Below, piece after piece: positions 8,420 to 16,045 of a stretch of DNA of 64,000 nt (the first letter of the stretch is position 1; every line of letters begins with the position of its first letter). Made by a program: the position numbers and the translations under genes. Origin of the DNA: Pseudoroseicyclus tamaricis (GTDB lineage Bacteria > Pseudomonadota > Alphaproteobacteria > Rhodobacterales > Rhodobacteraceae). The notes under the pieces are model-generated. The model had not been told where the DNA came from. It saw nothing but the letters and a program-made list of their open reading frames with translations, and ran no database searches. Location: positions 186,001-250,000 of the forward strand of contig NZ_JAAFYS010000004.1 of NCBI RefSeq assembly GCF_012070395.1, given 5' to 3'.

Positions 8420-9391
8420 ATGCCCGATACCGCACAGTTCCACGACCGTATGCTCTCGCTCGGCCTCGCCCGCGTGTCCGAGGCGGCGGCGATCGCCTGC
8501 GCCGATCACATCGGCCGCGGCGACGAGAAGGCCGCCGACCAGGCCGCCGTCAACGCCATGCGCAACCAGCTCAACATGCTGGACATCAAGGGCACGGTCG
8601 TCATCGGCGAGGGCGAGCGCGACGAGGCGCCGATGCTCTACATCGGCGAGGAGGTCGGCGCCGGACAGGGCCCCGAGGTGGACATCGCCCTCGACCCGCT
8701 GGAAGGGACGACCCTCACCGCGCTCGACATGCCGAACGCGCTGACGGTCATCGCCATGGGCCCGCGCGGCTCGATGCTGCACGCCCCCGACGTCTACATG
8801 GAGAAGCTCGCCATCGGCCCCGGCTACCGCCGTGGCGTCGTCACGCTCGACATGACGCCCTCCGAGCGCGTCTCCGCCCTCGCCACCGCGCGCGGCTGCT
8901 CGACGAAGGACATCACCGTCTGCGTGCTCGACCGGCCGCGCCACGAACAGATGATCGAGGAGATCCGCTCCACCGGCGCCGCGATCCGCCTGATCACCGA
9001 TGGCGACGTCGCAGGCATCATGCATTGCGCCGACGCGCAGAAGACCGGCGTCGACATGTACATGGGCTCCGGCGGCGCGCCCGAGGGCGTTCTGGCCGCT
9101 GCGGCGCTGAAGTGCATGGGCGGGCAGATCTTCGCCAAGCTGCTCTTCCGCAACGACGACGAGAAGGGCCGCGCCAAGAAGGCCGGCATCACCAACTTCG
9201 ACCGCGTCTACACCCGCGACGATCTCGTGACGAAGGACGTGATTTTCGCCGCCACCGGCGTCACCGACGGCTCGCTCCTGCCCGGCATCAAGCGCGAACC
9301 CGGCTACGTCACGGCGGAGACGGTGCTGATGCGCTCCAAGACCGGCTCGGTGCGCCACATGTCCTACCGCAACCCGACCTCGGCGATCTGA
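8420..9391 (+). CDS. glpX: Class II fructose-1,6-bisphosphatase
   Basis: A 323-residue GlpX-type phosphatase that converts fructose-1,6-bisphosphate to fructose-6-phosphate in gluconeogenesis; in this family it can also act on sedoheptulose bisphosphate. Metal and catalytic motifs are IGEGERDEAPML (about residue 72 on) and LDPLEGTT, with GSGGAPEGVLAAAALKC later. The start ATG 8420 follows AAGGA; the upstream frame extension is noncoding. It follows hom in the same direction, and a dyad lies just upstream. A strong hairpin follows the stop. Confidence 0.95.
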   Translation: MPDTAQFHDRMLSLGLARVSEAAAIACADHIGRGDEKAADQAAVNAMRNQLNMLDIKGTVVIGEGERDEAPMLYIGEEVGAGQGPEVDIALDPLEGTTLTALDMPNALTVIAMGPRGSMLHAPDVYMEKLAIGPGYRRGVVTLDMTPSERVSALATARGCSTKDITVCVLDRPRHEQMIEEIRSTGAAIRLITDGDVAGIMHCADAQKTGVDMYMGSGGAPEGVLAAAALKCMGGQIFAKLLFRNDDEKGRAKKAGITNFDRVYTRDDLVTKDVIFAATGVTDGSLLPGIKREPGYVTAETVLMRSKTGSVRHMSYRNPTSAI

Positions 9392-9418
9392 GGCCGGGGC
9401 CAGGGGCGCCCCAACGCA

Positions 9419-9446
9419 AAAGCGCCGCCCCGGGGGGCGGCGCTTT
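9419..9446. terminator. Bidirectional terminator between glpX and the sugar transferase
   Basis: AAAGCGCCGCC at 9419-9429 pairs perfectly with GGCGGCGCTTT at 9436-9446. The stem has A residues before it and T residues after it, so it can act on both strands. It lies between two convergent stops. Confidence 0.8.
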
Positions 9447-9467
9447 CCGTTTGCCTTCGAGGCGGCG

Positions 9468-10208
9468 TCAGATGCCGGTGCTGCCGAGCACAGACTTGGC
9501 CGTCTTGAGGATGATGCCGAGGTCGCCGAAGAAGCTCATCTTGCGGACATAGGCCCGGTCCATCGCGACACGCTCGGAATAGGTCGTGTCGTTGCGGCCG
9601 GAGACCTGCCAGAGACCGGTGATTCCCGGGCGCACGCTCTCGTAATAGGAGCGGGAGACGCCGTAGAGCTCGATCTCGCCGTCGATGACGGGCCGCGGGC
9701 CGACGAAGCTCATCTCGCCCTTCAGCACGTTCCACAGCTGCGGAAGCTCGTCGAGCGAGGTCTTGCGGAGGAAGCGGCCGATCTTGGTGATGCGCGGGTC
9801 ATTGCGCAGCTTGAAGTCCGCCGCCCACTCGGCCGCAGCCTCCGGGTTCTCGGCGAGGTACTCCTTCAGCTTCTCCTGCGCGTTCGGCACCATGGTGCGG
9901 ACCTTCCAGCACCGGAAGGTCTGGCCGTCCTTGCCGATCCGCTGGTGGCCGAAAAAGCTCGGGCCCCCGTCGCGGCGGGTCATCAGCGCCAGCACCAGGA
10001 TGACCGGGCCGACGATGGGAAGGATCAGAAGGGCGAGGACAAGGTCCGTCAGCCGTTTCACATAGCGGGGATAGACACGTCCCTGCACGATGCTCCGGGT
10101 CGGCCGCTCTTGCGGATGTCCCAGCGTGTCCGTGATCGTATTATCTGTCAAAACAACCCCCAAGTCCGTTCGTCCCTCAATGCGGGACATAATGCTTTTT
10201 TCAATCAT
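9468..10208 (-). CDS. Initiating sugar-phosphate transferase (ExoY/WbaP type)
   Basis: A 246-residue bacterial sugar transferase that loads the first hexose-1-phosphate onto undecaprenyl phosphate for exopolysaccharide or capsule synthesis at the inner membrane. One N-terminal membrane helix (about 53-77, LTDLVLALLILPIVGPVILVL) is followed by the catalytic region: FRCWKVRTM, the family block TSLDELPQLWNVLKGEMS with FVGPRP, and PGITGLWQVSGRN. The compact size resembles ExoY rather than the five-helix WbaP. ATG 10208 or the ATG seven codons on may be the start. The rest of the polysaccharide genes begin about 7 kb away. Confidence 0.88.
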   Translation of the reverse strand: MIEKSIMSRIEGRTDLGVVLTDNTITDTLGHPQERPTRSIVQGRVYPRYVKRLTDLVLALLILPIVGPVILVLALMTRRDGGPSFFGHQRIGKDGQTFRCWKVRTMVPNAQEKLKEYLAENPEAAAEWAADFKLRNDPRITKIGRFLRKTSLDELPQLWNVLKGEMSFVGPRPVIDGEIELYGVSRSYYESVRPGITGLWQVSGRNDTTYSERVAMDRAYVRKMSFFGDLGIILKTAKSVLGSTGI

Positions 10209-10865
10209 TCGGCCGCGACGTGGGCAGCTTCCGTTTGTCGGTACCCCAGCAATGCTGCGGTTTCACGACGGGCGTTAGATGTTTCTTCACCTACTTTCCC
10301 ACGTCACGCGTTGCTGCATAACGAATAAGCAGGCTTAATCAAGTGTGTCGCGCCGGTAAGCGAAACCTCTATCGCCATCGACGCTGCAGTGCCGCATCAG
10401 AGCCTCCCAAAGAGTGGTGCGCCCACGGGAGCCGGCAAGCACTCAGGACTAAAATTTTCTACAAAGTAGTCAGATCAACTCCCCCGGCCCTGTTGCAGCG
10501 GCCTTTCGCGCTCATCACACAAGCCCGTGAGGTCGGCCGACGTTTACTTCTTGGTAGGATCATGCCCTCTAAAAATTTAGCAAACGTTAACAAAAAAGCG
10601 CCCCGACGTGGTTAACAAACGGCGGTGACTCGGGGCTGGAGGCCCGGCGCGCCCACCTTGGCCCCGGCACTTGGCGCGGCCCAAGCTTCGGCGGCGATGT
10701 CTCGCTGCACATGCAGTCGCGGCAATGCAGCAATTCCGGCGGGCCCACCGCCGCGAACTTCACCCGCTACCAGCCTTGCAATCGAGCAACGGCAGGGCCC
10801 GCCTTTCCCGGCGCAAGGGCCAATAGGCGCAATGCCGCAAAACCGGGCGGAACTATGGGAGGCGC
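10209..10865. other. AT-richer noncoding region before the sugar transferase
   Basis: About 650 bp between the divergent-looking sugar transferase start and tRNA-Leu. It is clearly less GC-rich than its neighbours in 10150-10620. No convincing gene is present; a 90-codon plus-strand frame at 10343-10615 lacks a ribosome site and has odd composition. It holds a direct repeat GTTAACAAA at 10586-10594 and 10611-10619 (25 bp apart) and a near-CtrA match TTTA-N7-TTAA at 10576-10590. It probably contains the promoter and long leader of the sugar transferase gene. Confidence 0.5.
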
Positions 10866-10950
10866 TGGTGCCCGCGGCCGGACTCGAACCGGCACGGCCG
10901 AAGCCAAGGGATTTTAAGTCCCCGATGTCTACCAATTCCACCACGCGGGC
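10866..10950 (-). tRNA. tRNA-Leu (anticodon UAA)
   Basis: An 85-nt type II tRNA read on the minus strand. The 7-bp acceptor stem is GCCCGCG/CGCGGGC with discriminator A and an encoded CCA (TGG at 10866-10868 on plus). The anticodon loop CTTAAAA gives UAA. The T-loop GGTTCGAGTCC is present, and the extended variable arm expected for leucine tRNA lies between anticodon and T stems. Confidence 0.95.
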
Positions 10951-11010
10951 GCCGGCCCTCGTGGTAGGCGAGCCGCAAGCCCGAGGCAAGAAAGCAGCCG
11001 CGCCGCCGGC

Positions 11011-11559
11011 TCAGATATCCTTGCCCGGCAGCTCCCGCAGCAGCCGCCGCTCCGCCAGCCACGGGTTCAGCGCCAGAGCCTGGCGCAGCACGATCTGCGC
11101 CTCCACCTGCCGGCCGAGCCCCATCAGAGTCAGCGCCTTGCCGCTGAGCGCGCCGATGTGCCTCGGCGCCAGCTCCAGCGCCCGGTCGAGATCCTGCAGG
11201 GCGGCGGCGAAATCCGCGCCGAGGTAGGCGGCGAAGGCGCGCTGGTTATAGCCCTCGGCATAGGCCGGGCAGTAGGCGACGAGCCGGTCGAAGATCTCAC
11301 GCGCGGAGGGCACGTCAAAGGCGGCGCGCGCCTCCATCCCCTCGTCGAGCAGGGCCTGGGCGCGGGCATCCGGAGCCTCCATCCGCAGTGCCCAGAGCTC
11401 GGCGGCAATCGCCTGAGCCTCCGCCCCGCTGCGGGAGGCGGAGAGCGACTCCAGCAGACGGGCGATCTCCTCCCCATGGTCGGGCGCCGCGGGGCAACCC
11501 TGCGCGAGCAAAGGGCCGGCGAGGAGCGACAGGGCGAGGGGCATGGCAAGGCGGCGCAT
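11011..11559 (-). CDS. Exported TPR-repeat protein
   Basis: A 182-residue protein with a signal peptide (MRRLAMPLALSLLAGPLLAQ). The rest is helical and contains tetratricopeptide-like repeats, best seen in ...YNQRAFAAYLGADFAAALQDLDRALELAPRHIGALSGKALTLMGLG. TPR domains mediate protein contacts; the partner is unknown. It should be periplasmic. The gene stands alone between tRNA-Leu and the divergent rhomboid gene. Confidence 0.75.
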   Translation of the reverse strand: MRRLAMPLALSLLAGPLLAQGCPAAPDHGEEIARLLESLSASRSGAEAQAIAAELWALRMEAPDARAQALLDEGMEARAAFDVPSAREIFDRLVAYCPAYAEGYNQRAFAAYLGADFAAALQDLDRALELAPRHIGALSGKALTLMGLGRQVEAQIVLRQALALNPWLAERRLLRELPGKDI

Positions 11560-11670
11560 GGGCGAAAGGCTGCGCCCGCCCCTCCCCTTGCGTCAAGTCA
11601 CCTCGGCGCGAGTCGCCCCGGCGCCAGCGCCGCTTGACCGCCCGTCGCGGGCGCGGGAATGCTGGGCGCC

Positions 11671-12417
11671 ATGTTTCCCATCCGCGACCACAACCCCTCC
11701 GAGCGCACGCCCTACGTCACCTGGGTGCTGATGGCCGCCAATATCGGCGTCTGGCTGCTGCAGATGGCCATGGTGCAGAGCGACGAGGCGCTGGCGTTCC
11801 TCTACTACAACTACGCGATGATCCCGGCTCGCATCACGAATGGCGAGGCGTATCACACCCTCCTCACCTCGATCTTCCTGCACGCGGGGTTCATGCACCT
11901 CGCCGGCAACATGCTGTTCCTGTGGATCTTCGGCGACAACCTGGAAGACCAGATGGGTCACGGCCCCTTCCTGCTCTTCTACCTCGCCGCCGGGGTGGGC
12001 GCCGGGCTGGCGCAGTTCCTCGCTGCGCCGTGGAGCCCGATTCCCACCGTCGGCGCCTCCGGCGCCATCGCCGGGGTGATGGGCGGCTACCTCCTGCTCT
12101 TCCCGCGGGCGCGCGTGGACATGCTGCTGTTCCTCGTCTTCATCATCCGCATCTTCCGCTGGCCGGCCTGGGTGATGCTGATCGTCTGGTTCGGCATCCA
12201 GCTCGTCTCCGGCGTCGGCGCGCCGGCCGATCAGGGCGGCGTCGCCTACTGGGCGCATGCCGGCGGCTTCGCCCTCGGGCTGGTGCTGACGCTGCCGGTC
12301 TTCCTGCGCCGCGGCGGGCCGGCCTTCTGGAGCCGCACCCATGGCGAGCCGCCGCACCCCGAGGCGCGCTACAAGCTGGAGCGTACAAGCGTGCCGCGGG
12401 TCACGCGGCGCCGCTAG
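11671..12417 (+). CDS. Rhomboid-family intramembrane serine protease
   Basis: A 248-residue multi-pass inner-membrane protease that cleaves transmembrane helices. The N-terminus MFPIRDHNPS and the six-helix pattern match bacterial rhomboids. Key residues are Asn80 in HLAGN, catalytic Ser130 in the GxSG motif TVGASGAIAG, and His196 in YWAHAGGFA. ATG 11671 is chosen; an in-frame ATG at 11659 would add four residues. The substrate is unknown. Its stop shares the palindrome CTAG (12414-12417) with the stop of the convergent SuhB-like gene. Confidence 0.92.
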   Translation: MFPIRDHNPSERTPYVTWVLMAANIGVWLLQMAMVQSDEALAFLYYNYAMIPARITNGEAYHTLLTSIFLHAGFMHLAGNMLFLWIFGDNLEDQMGHGPFLLFYLAAGVGAGLAQFLAAPWSPIPTVGASGAIAGVMGGYLLLFPRARVDMLLFLVFIIRIFRWPAWVMLIVWFGIQLVSGVGAPADQGGVAYWAHAGGFALGLVLTLPVFLRRGGPAFWSRTHGEPPHPEARYKLERTSVPRVTRRR

Positions 12418-13202
12418 GCGTTGCGGACAAGCTTGGAGAAGCGTTCGAAGGTGCCGGCATTGGCGGCGATCAGGGCGCCGGTCTCCAGCACCTCCGTCCC
12501 CTCGCGGATCGGCTCGACGAAGCCGCCCGCCTCCGTCACCAGAAGCATGCCGGCGGCGATGTCCCACGCCTTCAGCTCCCGCTCCCAGTAGCCGTCGTAG
12601 CGGCCGGCGGCGACATAGGCGAGGTCCAGCGCGGCGGAGCCGAAGCGCCGCACGCCCGCCGTCTCGGGCAGGATGCGGGCGAGATCCTGCAGCGAGGCCG
12701 GAAGCGTCCGCTTGGCGGCGAAGGGCAGGCCCGTCGCGTAGATGCACTCGATCAGCCGCGTGCGGCCGGAGACGCGCAGGCGCGACTCGTTCATCCACGC
12801 CCCCTCGCCCCGCTCGGCCCAGAAGAGCTCGTCCTTGGCCGGGTCGTAGACCACGCCCGAGACGATGCGCCCCTTGTGCTCCAGCGCGATGGAGACGGCC
12901 CAGTGCGGCAGGCCGTGCAGGTAGTTCGTGGTGCCGTCGAGCGGGTCGACGATCCAGCGGCGCGTCGGGTCCTCGCCGTCCTCCTCCCCGCCTTCCTCGC
13001 CGAGGAAGCCGTAGGAGGGGCGCGCCTCGCGCAGCATCTTGCGGATCGTCTCCTCCGCCGCCCGGTCGGCGCGGGTGACGAAGTCCCCCGGCCCCTTGGC
13101 GGAGACCTGCAGCTGCTCGACCTCGCGGAAATCCTTGACCAGCTGGCGCCCCGCCGTGCGGGCGGCACGCTGCATCACGTTCATGTTGGCACTGGCCGCC
13201 AT
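12414..13202 (-). CDS. suhB: Inositol monophosphatase family protein (SuhB-like)
   Basis: A 262-residue Mg-dependent phosphatase of the inositol monophosphatase family. Metal-binding motifs are FLGEEGG (Glu69/Glu70) and WIVDPLDGTTN (Asp86, Asp89), and the C-terminal ELKAWDIAAGMLLVTEAGG closes the site. The N-terminus (SANMNVMQRAARTAGRQLVKDFREVE) is typical of the alphaproteobacterial SuhB branch. The substrate may be inositol-1-phosphate or a related sugar phosphate; in enterobacteria SuhB also acts in rRNA antitermination. The length is normal. Confidence 0.9.
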   Translation of the reverse strand: MAASANMNVMQRAARTAGRQLVKDFREVEQLQVSAKGPGDFVTRADRAAEETIRKMLREARPSYGFLGEEGGEEDGEDPTRRWIVDPLDGTTNYLHGLPHWAVSIALEHKGRIVSGVVYDPAKDELFWAERGEGAWMNESRLRVSGRTRLIECIYATGLPFAAKRTLPASLQDLARILPETAGVRRFGSAALDLAYVAAGRYDGYWERELKAWDIAAGMLLVTEAGGFVEPIREGTEVLETGALIAANAGTFERFSKLVRNA

Positions 13203-13521
13203 GGCGAGGCTCCGTCTTGCTGGGTGGATCGATCAGCCCCGGCCTATAGGGGCAGGGGCGCGCGTGGGCAAGCAGGCAGGGCTGGGTGCGCGGCGGGCCT
13301 GCGCCGGGGGCGATACGTCATGGAACATGGCACAAACCCGGCAAATTGTAGGTATACCCTTGGCTGATCGCGACTTCCCCGCAACAGATGCCGGACCGCG
13401 CGGGGGTGCGTCCGTCGGCGGGGCGTTTGTTGTTGCGAGGTGGGCGCGCCGGCGCGAAGACGTAGATGTAAATTGAAATGGTGGCGGTCAGACGCTGCCG
13501 CCTTCCGCGGCCGACCGGTAA
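13203..13521. other. Noncoding gap upstream of the GGDEF-EAL gene
   Basis: About 320 bp between the divergent SuhB-like and GGDEF-EAL genes; it should hold both promoters. The part at 13440-13490 is locally AT-richer. I see no clear operator, hairpin or small gene in it. Confidence 0.5.
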
Positions 13522-15462
13522 ATGCTTCGCAGACTGTACGAGAATCTTCGGCACGAAACGCGCTTTGTCATTCACATCGCGGCGAGGGATGTCCTGAAGC
13601 GCCTCGCCTCCATGGCGCTGATCCTCGCCGTCTGCATCTTCGGCGGTGTCCACTGGATCGCCGTGGCCATCATCGCCTCGATCACCATCGGGGGAGAGAT
13701 CATCGCCCTGATCCTGCACAAGCGGCGGCCCGAGCGCGAGCAGGACATGTCCTTCGGCTTCGTCATCTCGATGTGGTGGACGAACATCGCCACCACCATC
13801 GCCTTCCTCTGGCCGGCGGTGCTGCTCGCGAGTGAGCCCTCCATCGCGCTGCTGCTCGGCGGCTTCATGTGGATGTTCGGCGTCTACGTGCACATCTCCA
13901 ACAGCTACGTCGCGCTGCCGCTCTACAACTGGTCGATGATGATCCCCTCCTTCGGCGCCGCGGCGGCGGTGCTCGCGGCGGCGATCGAGACGACCTACCA
14001 GCCCGGCGGCAGCGCCGAATGGTGGGTCGCCGGGGCGCTGATGATCGTCTACGCGGCGAACACCTTCGAGACGATGACGATGCAGAAGGACACCCAGCGC
14101 GCCCTCGCGGCGGCGCGGGCGGAGGCCAATGCACGGCTGCGGGCGCTGGAGCACATGACGCGGCACGACGGCCTCACCGGCTTGCTCACCCGCCGCGCCT
14201 TTGACGAGGCGCTGGCCCGCCGGCTCAGCCCGGCGCGCGGCAAGCCGCAGGGCGCCGTCTACCTGATCGATCTCGACGGGTTCAAACCGATCAATGACAG
14301 CTTCTCCCACGAGGCCGGCGACCGGGTGCTCATCGCCATCTCCGCCCGGATGCGCGAGCTGGCGGGGCCCGACGGGCTGTCGGCCCGCTTCGGCGGCGAC
14401 GAGTTCGCGCTCGCCCTGCCCGGCATCACCGATGCCGAGGAGGCGGAGGCCTTCGCCCTCTCCCTCGCCCGCCGGCTGGAGGCGCCGATCGAGTTCCGCG
14501 GCAAGTTCCTGCGGGTGACGGCCTCCATCGGCATCGCCATAGCCGGCGAGGGGCTCTCCACCGTCTCCGCCGTCTGCGCCGCCGCCGATCAGGCGATGTA
14601 CCGCGCCAAGTCGGATACCGAGGCGCGCTCGGTGCTCTACGACCCCTCGCATTTTCGCCCCCGCCCCTCCCTACAGGAGCGTCAGGCCGTCATCGAGGCG
14701 CTGCAGGCCGGCGACATCCGCCCGTGGTACCAGCCGAAGGTGCGGCTCGACAGCGGCGAGATCGTCGGCTTCGAGGCGCTGGCCCGCTGGGAGGATGGCG
14801 AGCGCGGCGTCCTCCTGCCCGGGCGCTTCCTGCCCCTGATCAACGAGTTCGGCCTGCAGGGCGACTTCCTGCACTGCATCGCCAGCCACGTGCTGGCCGA
14901 TGTCGCCTCGCTGTTGAAAGAGGGGCTGGACCCAGGGCGCGTCTCGCTCAACGTGCCGGAGGTAGCGCTGGCCACCCTCTCCGGCCGGCAGGAGCTGCAG
15001 CGCCTGCTCGATGACGCACCGGAGGCGGCGCGCCATATCACCTTCGAGATCACCGAGGACGTGTTCATCGCCCGCGCCGGATCGATGATCCAGAAGAGCG
15101 TGGCGGAGTTCCGGCGGGCCGGCGTGCGCATCAGCCTCGACGATTTCGGCACCGGCTTCGCCAGCTTCCAGCACCTGCGGCAGCTGGAGTTCGATGAGCT
15201 GAAGATCGACATGAGCTTCGTGCAGGGGCTGGGGGTGGACCCGTCGGTGGAGGTTCTCCTCGCCGGCTTCCTGCAGATCGCCGGCGGCCTCGGCGTCTCC
15301 GTCATCGCCGAAGGGGTGGAGACGGACGACCAGCGCGCCCAGCTCCTGCGCCTCGGCTGCGTCTTCGGCCAGGGATGGCGCTTCGGCCGCGCCGCGCCGC
15401 TGGAAGAGGCCCGCATCCGCCTCTTCGCCGAAATGAGCCGCCCCTACGGCACCACCGCCTGA
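13522..15462 (+). CDS. Membrane-bound diguanylate cyclase/phosphodiesterase (GGDEF-EAL)
   Basis: A 646-residue protein that should make and/or break cyclic di-GMP at the inner membrane. The first 200 residues hold about five or six hydrophobic segments. The GGDEF domain has DLDGFKPINDS and an intact GGDEF at 291-295. The I-site position before it reads GPDG, not RxxD, so product inhibition is probably lacking. The EAL domain has E418-A-L-A-R, EITEDVF, DDFGTGFASF, ELKID and AEGVET, so the phosphodiesterase residues look complete. Which activity dominates cannot be told. The start ATG 13522 lies after a 320-bp gap. Confidence 0.93.
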   Translation: MLRRLYENLRHETRFVIHIAARDVLKRLASMALILAVCIFGGVHWIAVAIIASITIGGEIIALILHKRRPEREQDMSFGFVISMWWTNIATTIAFLWPAVLLASEPSIALLLGGFMWMFGVYVHISNSYVALPLYNWSMMIPSFGAAAAVLAAAIETTYQPGGSAEWWVAGALMIVYAANTFETMTMQKDTQRALAAARAEANARLRALEHMTRHDGLTGLLTRRAFDEALARRLSPARGKPQGAVYLIDLDGFKPINDSFSHEAGDRVLIAISARMRELAGPDGLSARFGGDEFALALPGITDAEEAEAFALSLARRLEAPIEFRGKFLRVTASIGIAIAGEGLSTVSAVCAAADQAMYRAKSDTEARSVLYDPSHFRPRPSLQERQAVIEALQAGDIRPWYQPKVRLDSGEIVGFEALARWEDGERGVLLPGRFLPLINEFGLQGDFLHCIASHVLADVASLLKEGLDPGRVSLNVPEVALATLSGRQELQRLLDDAPEAARHITFEITEDVFIARAGSMIQKSVAEFRRAGVRISLDDFGTGFASFQHLRQLEFDELKIDMSFVQGLGVDPSVEVLLAGFLQIAGGLGVSVIAEGVETDDQRAQLLRLGCVFGQGWRFGRAAPLEEARIRLFAEMSRPYGTTA

Positions 15463-15490
15463 GGGCCGGGGCCATTCGCGCCCTCGCCCC

Positions 15491-15513
15491 GTAGGGTGGG
15501 TTTCCAACCCACC
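15491..15513. repeat. GTAG-headed REP-like hairpin
   Basis: GTAG is followed by a perfect 8-bp hairpin GGTGGGTT-TCC-AACCCACC (15495-15513). A GTAG tetranucleotide before a small palindrome is the form of classic bacterial REP elements. It lies 28 bp after the GGDEF-EAL stop and could also act as a transcription end. Confidence 0.55.
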
Positions 15514-15544
15514 TCCCCGCCCATCACCCCGCCCTCAACTCTCG

Positions 15545-15693
15545 GGCGCAGGGCGAGCGCCTGCCCGTGGGGTGGCGCCCCGACATTGCCGCTGTGCGCT
15601 TTATGCCTGCCAAACCCCTCCCCGATCCGGGCGGGGCACCAAGCCCCACCAGAGCGCCAGCCCGCCGGGACGGGCAGGCGCTCGCCCTGCGCC
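15545..15693. repeat. Perfect 23-bp inverted repeat with 103-bp spacer
   Basis: The arm at 15545-15567 (begins GGCGCAGGGCGA, ends GCCTGCCCG) is the exact reverse complement of 15671-15693. The spacer contains further GC-rich self-complementary parts. Both arms are intergenic. It may be a pair of REP units in opposite orientation. Confidence 0.65.
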
Positions 15694-15781
15694 TTTGGCG
15701 CGTACCGGGCGGGGGAAAAGCTCGAGCGTTGTGAGGCGCGCGCAAGATGGGGTCTCTCCCACCACCAGCGACACGCCCCAA

Positions 15782-15832
15782 GGCAGGCCCTGGCGCGCGG
15801 GGTGGGTGGGCGGGACCGCGGCAGGGCCTGCC
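15782..15832. repeat. Palindromic repeat with G-rich loop, copy B
   Basis: Perfect 11-bp arms GGCAGGCCCTG (15782-15792) and CAGGGCCTGCC (15822-15832) enclose the same core found in copy A, CGGGGTGGGTGGGCGGGA, at 15798-15815. The arms differ from copy A but still match each other, which points to a conserved folded form. Confidence 0.75.
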
Positions 15833-15873
15833 GACGTCGCCCACCGGGCCGAAACGCAAGACGGGAGGGAGGA

Positions 15874-15950
15874 TGGTAGCGGTGCAGGGACTCGAACCCC
15901 GGACACACGGATTATGATTCCGTTGCTCTAACCAACTGAGCTACACCGCC
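15874..15950 (-). tRNA. tRNA-Met (anticodon CAU, elongator type)
   Basis: A 77-nt tRNA on the minus strand. The acceptor stem GGCGGTG/CACCGCT closes with a G-T pair, discriminator A and an encoded CCA. The D arm GTAGCTCAGTTGGTTAGAGC, anticodon loop with CAT, and T arm GGTTCGAGTCC are complete. A normal paired first base pair (G-U) and the absence of the initiator GGG/CCC anticodon stem argue for elongator Met; a lysidine-modified Ile tRNA is less likely. Confidence 0.9.
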
Positions 15951-16045
15951 GAACCGCGCGCGTCTTACGGCAGCGGCCGGCGCCGCGCAACCCTCTTTCG
16001 CCGCCGCCCGCTTCGGGCCATGACGGTCCGCGGGAGGGACAAGAC

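Larger units (their letters stand above)
15463..15873. other. Repeat-rich noncoding gap before tRNA-Met
   Basis: About 410 bp without a supported gene. It holds a GTAG-led hairpin (15491-15513), a perfect 23-bp inverted repeat with a long spacer (15545-15567 and 15671-15693) and copy B of the G-rich-loop palindrome (15782-15832). Short frames on both strands merely follow the repeats. Confidence 0.65.

Noticed and set aside
10343-10615. A 90-codon plus-strand frame in the AT-richer gap
   Set aside because: No ribosome site, Arg/Cys-rich text without pattern, and it covers likely regulatory DNA.
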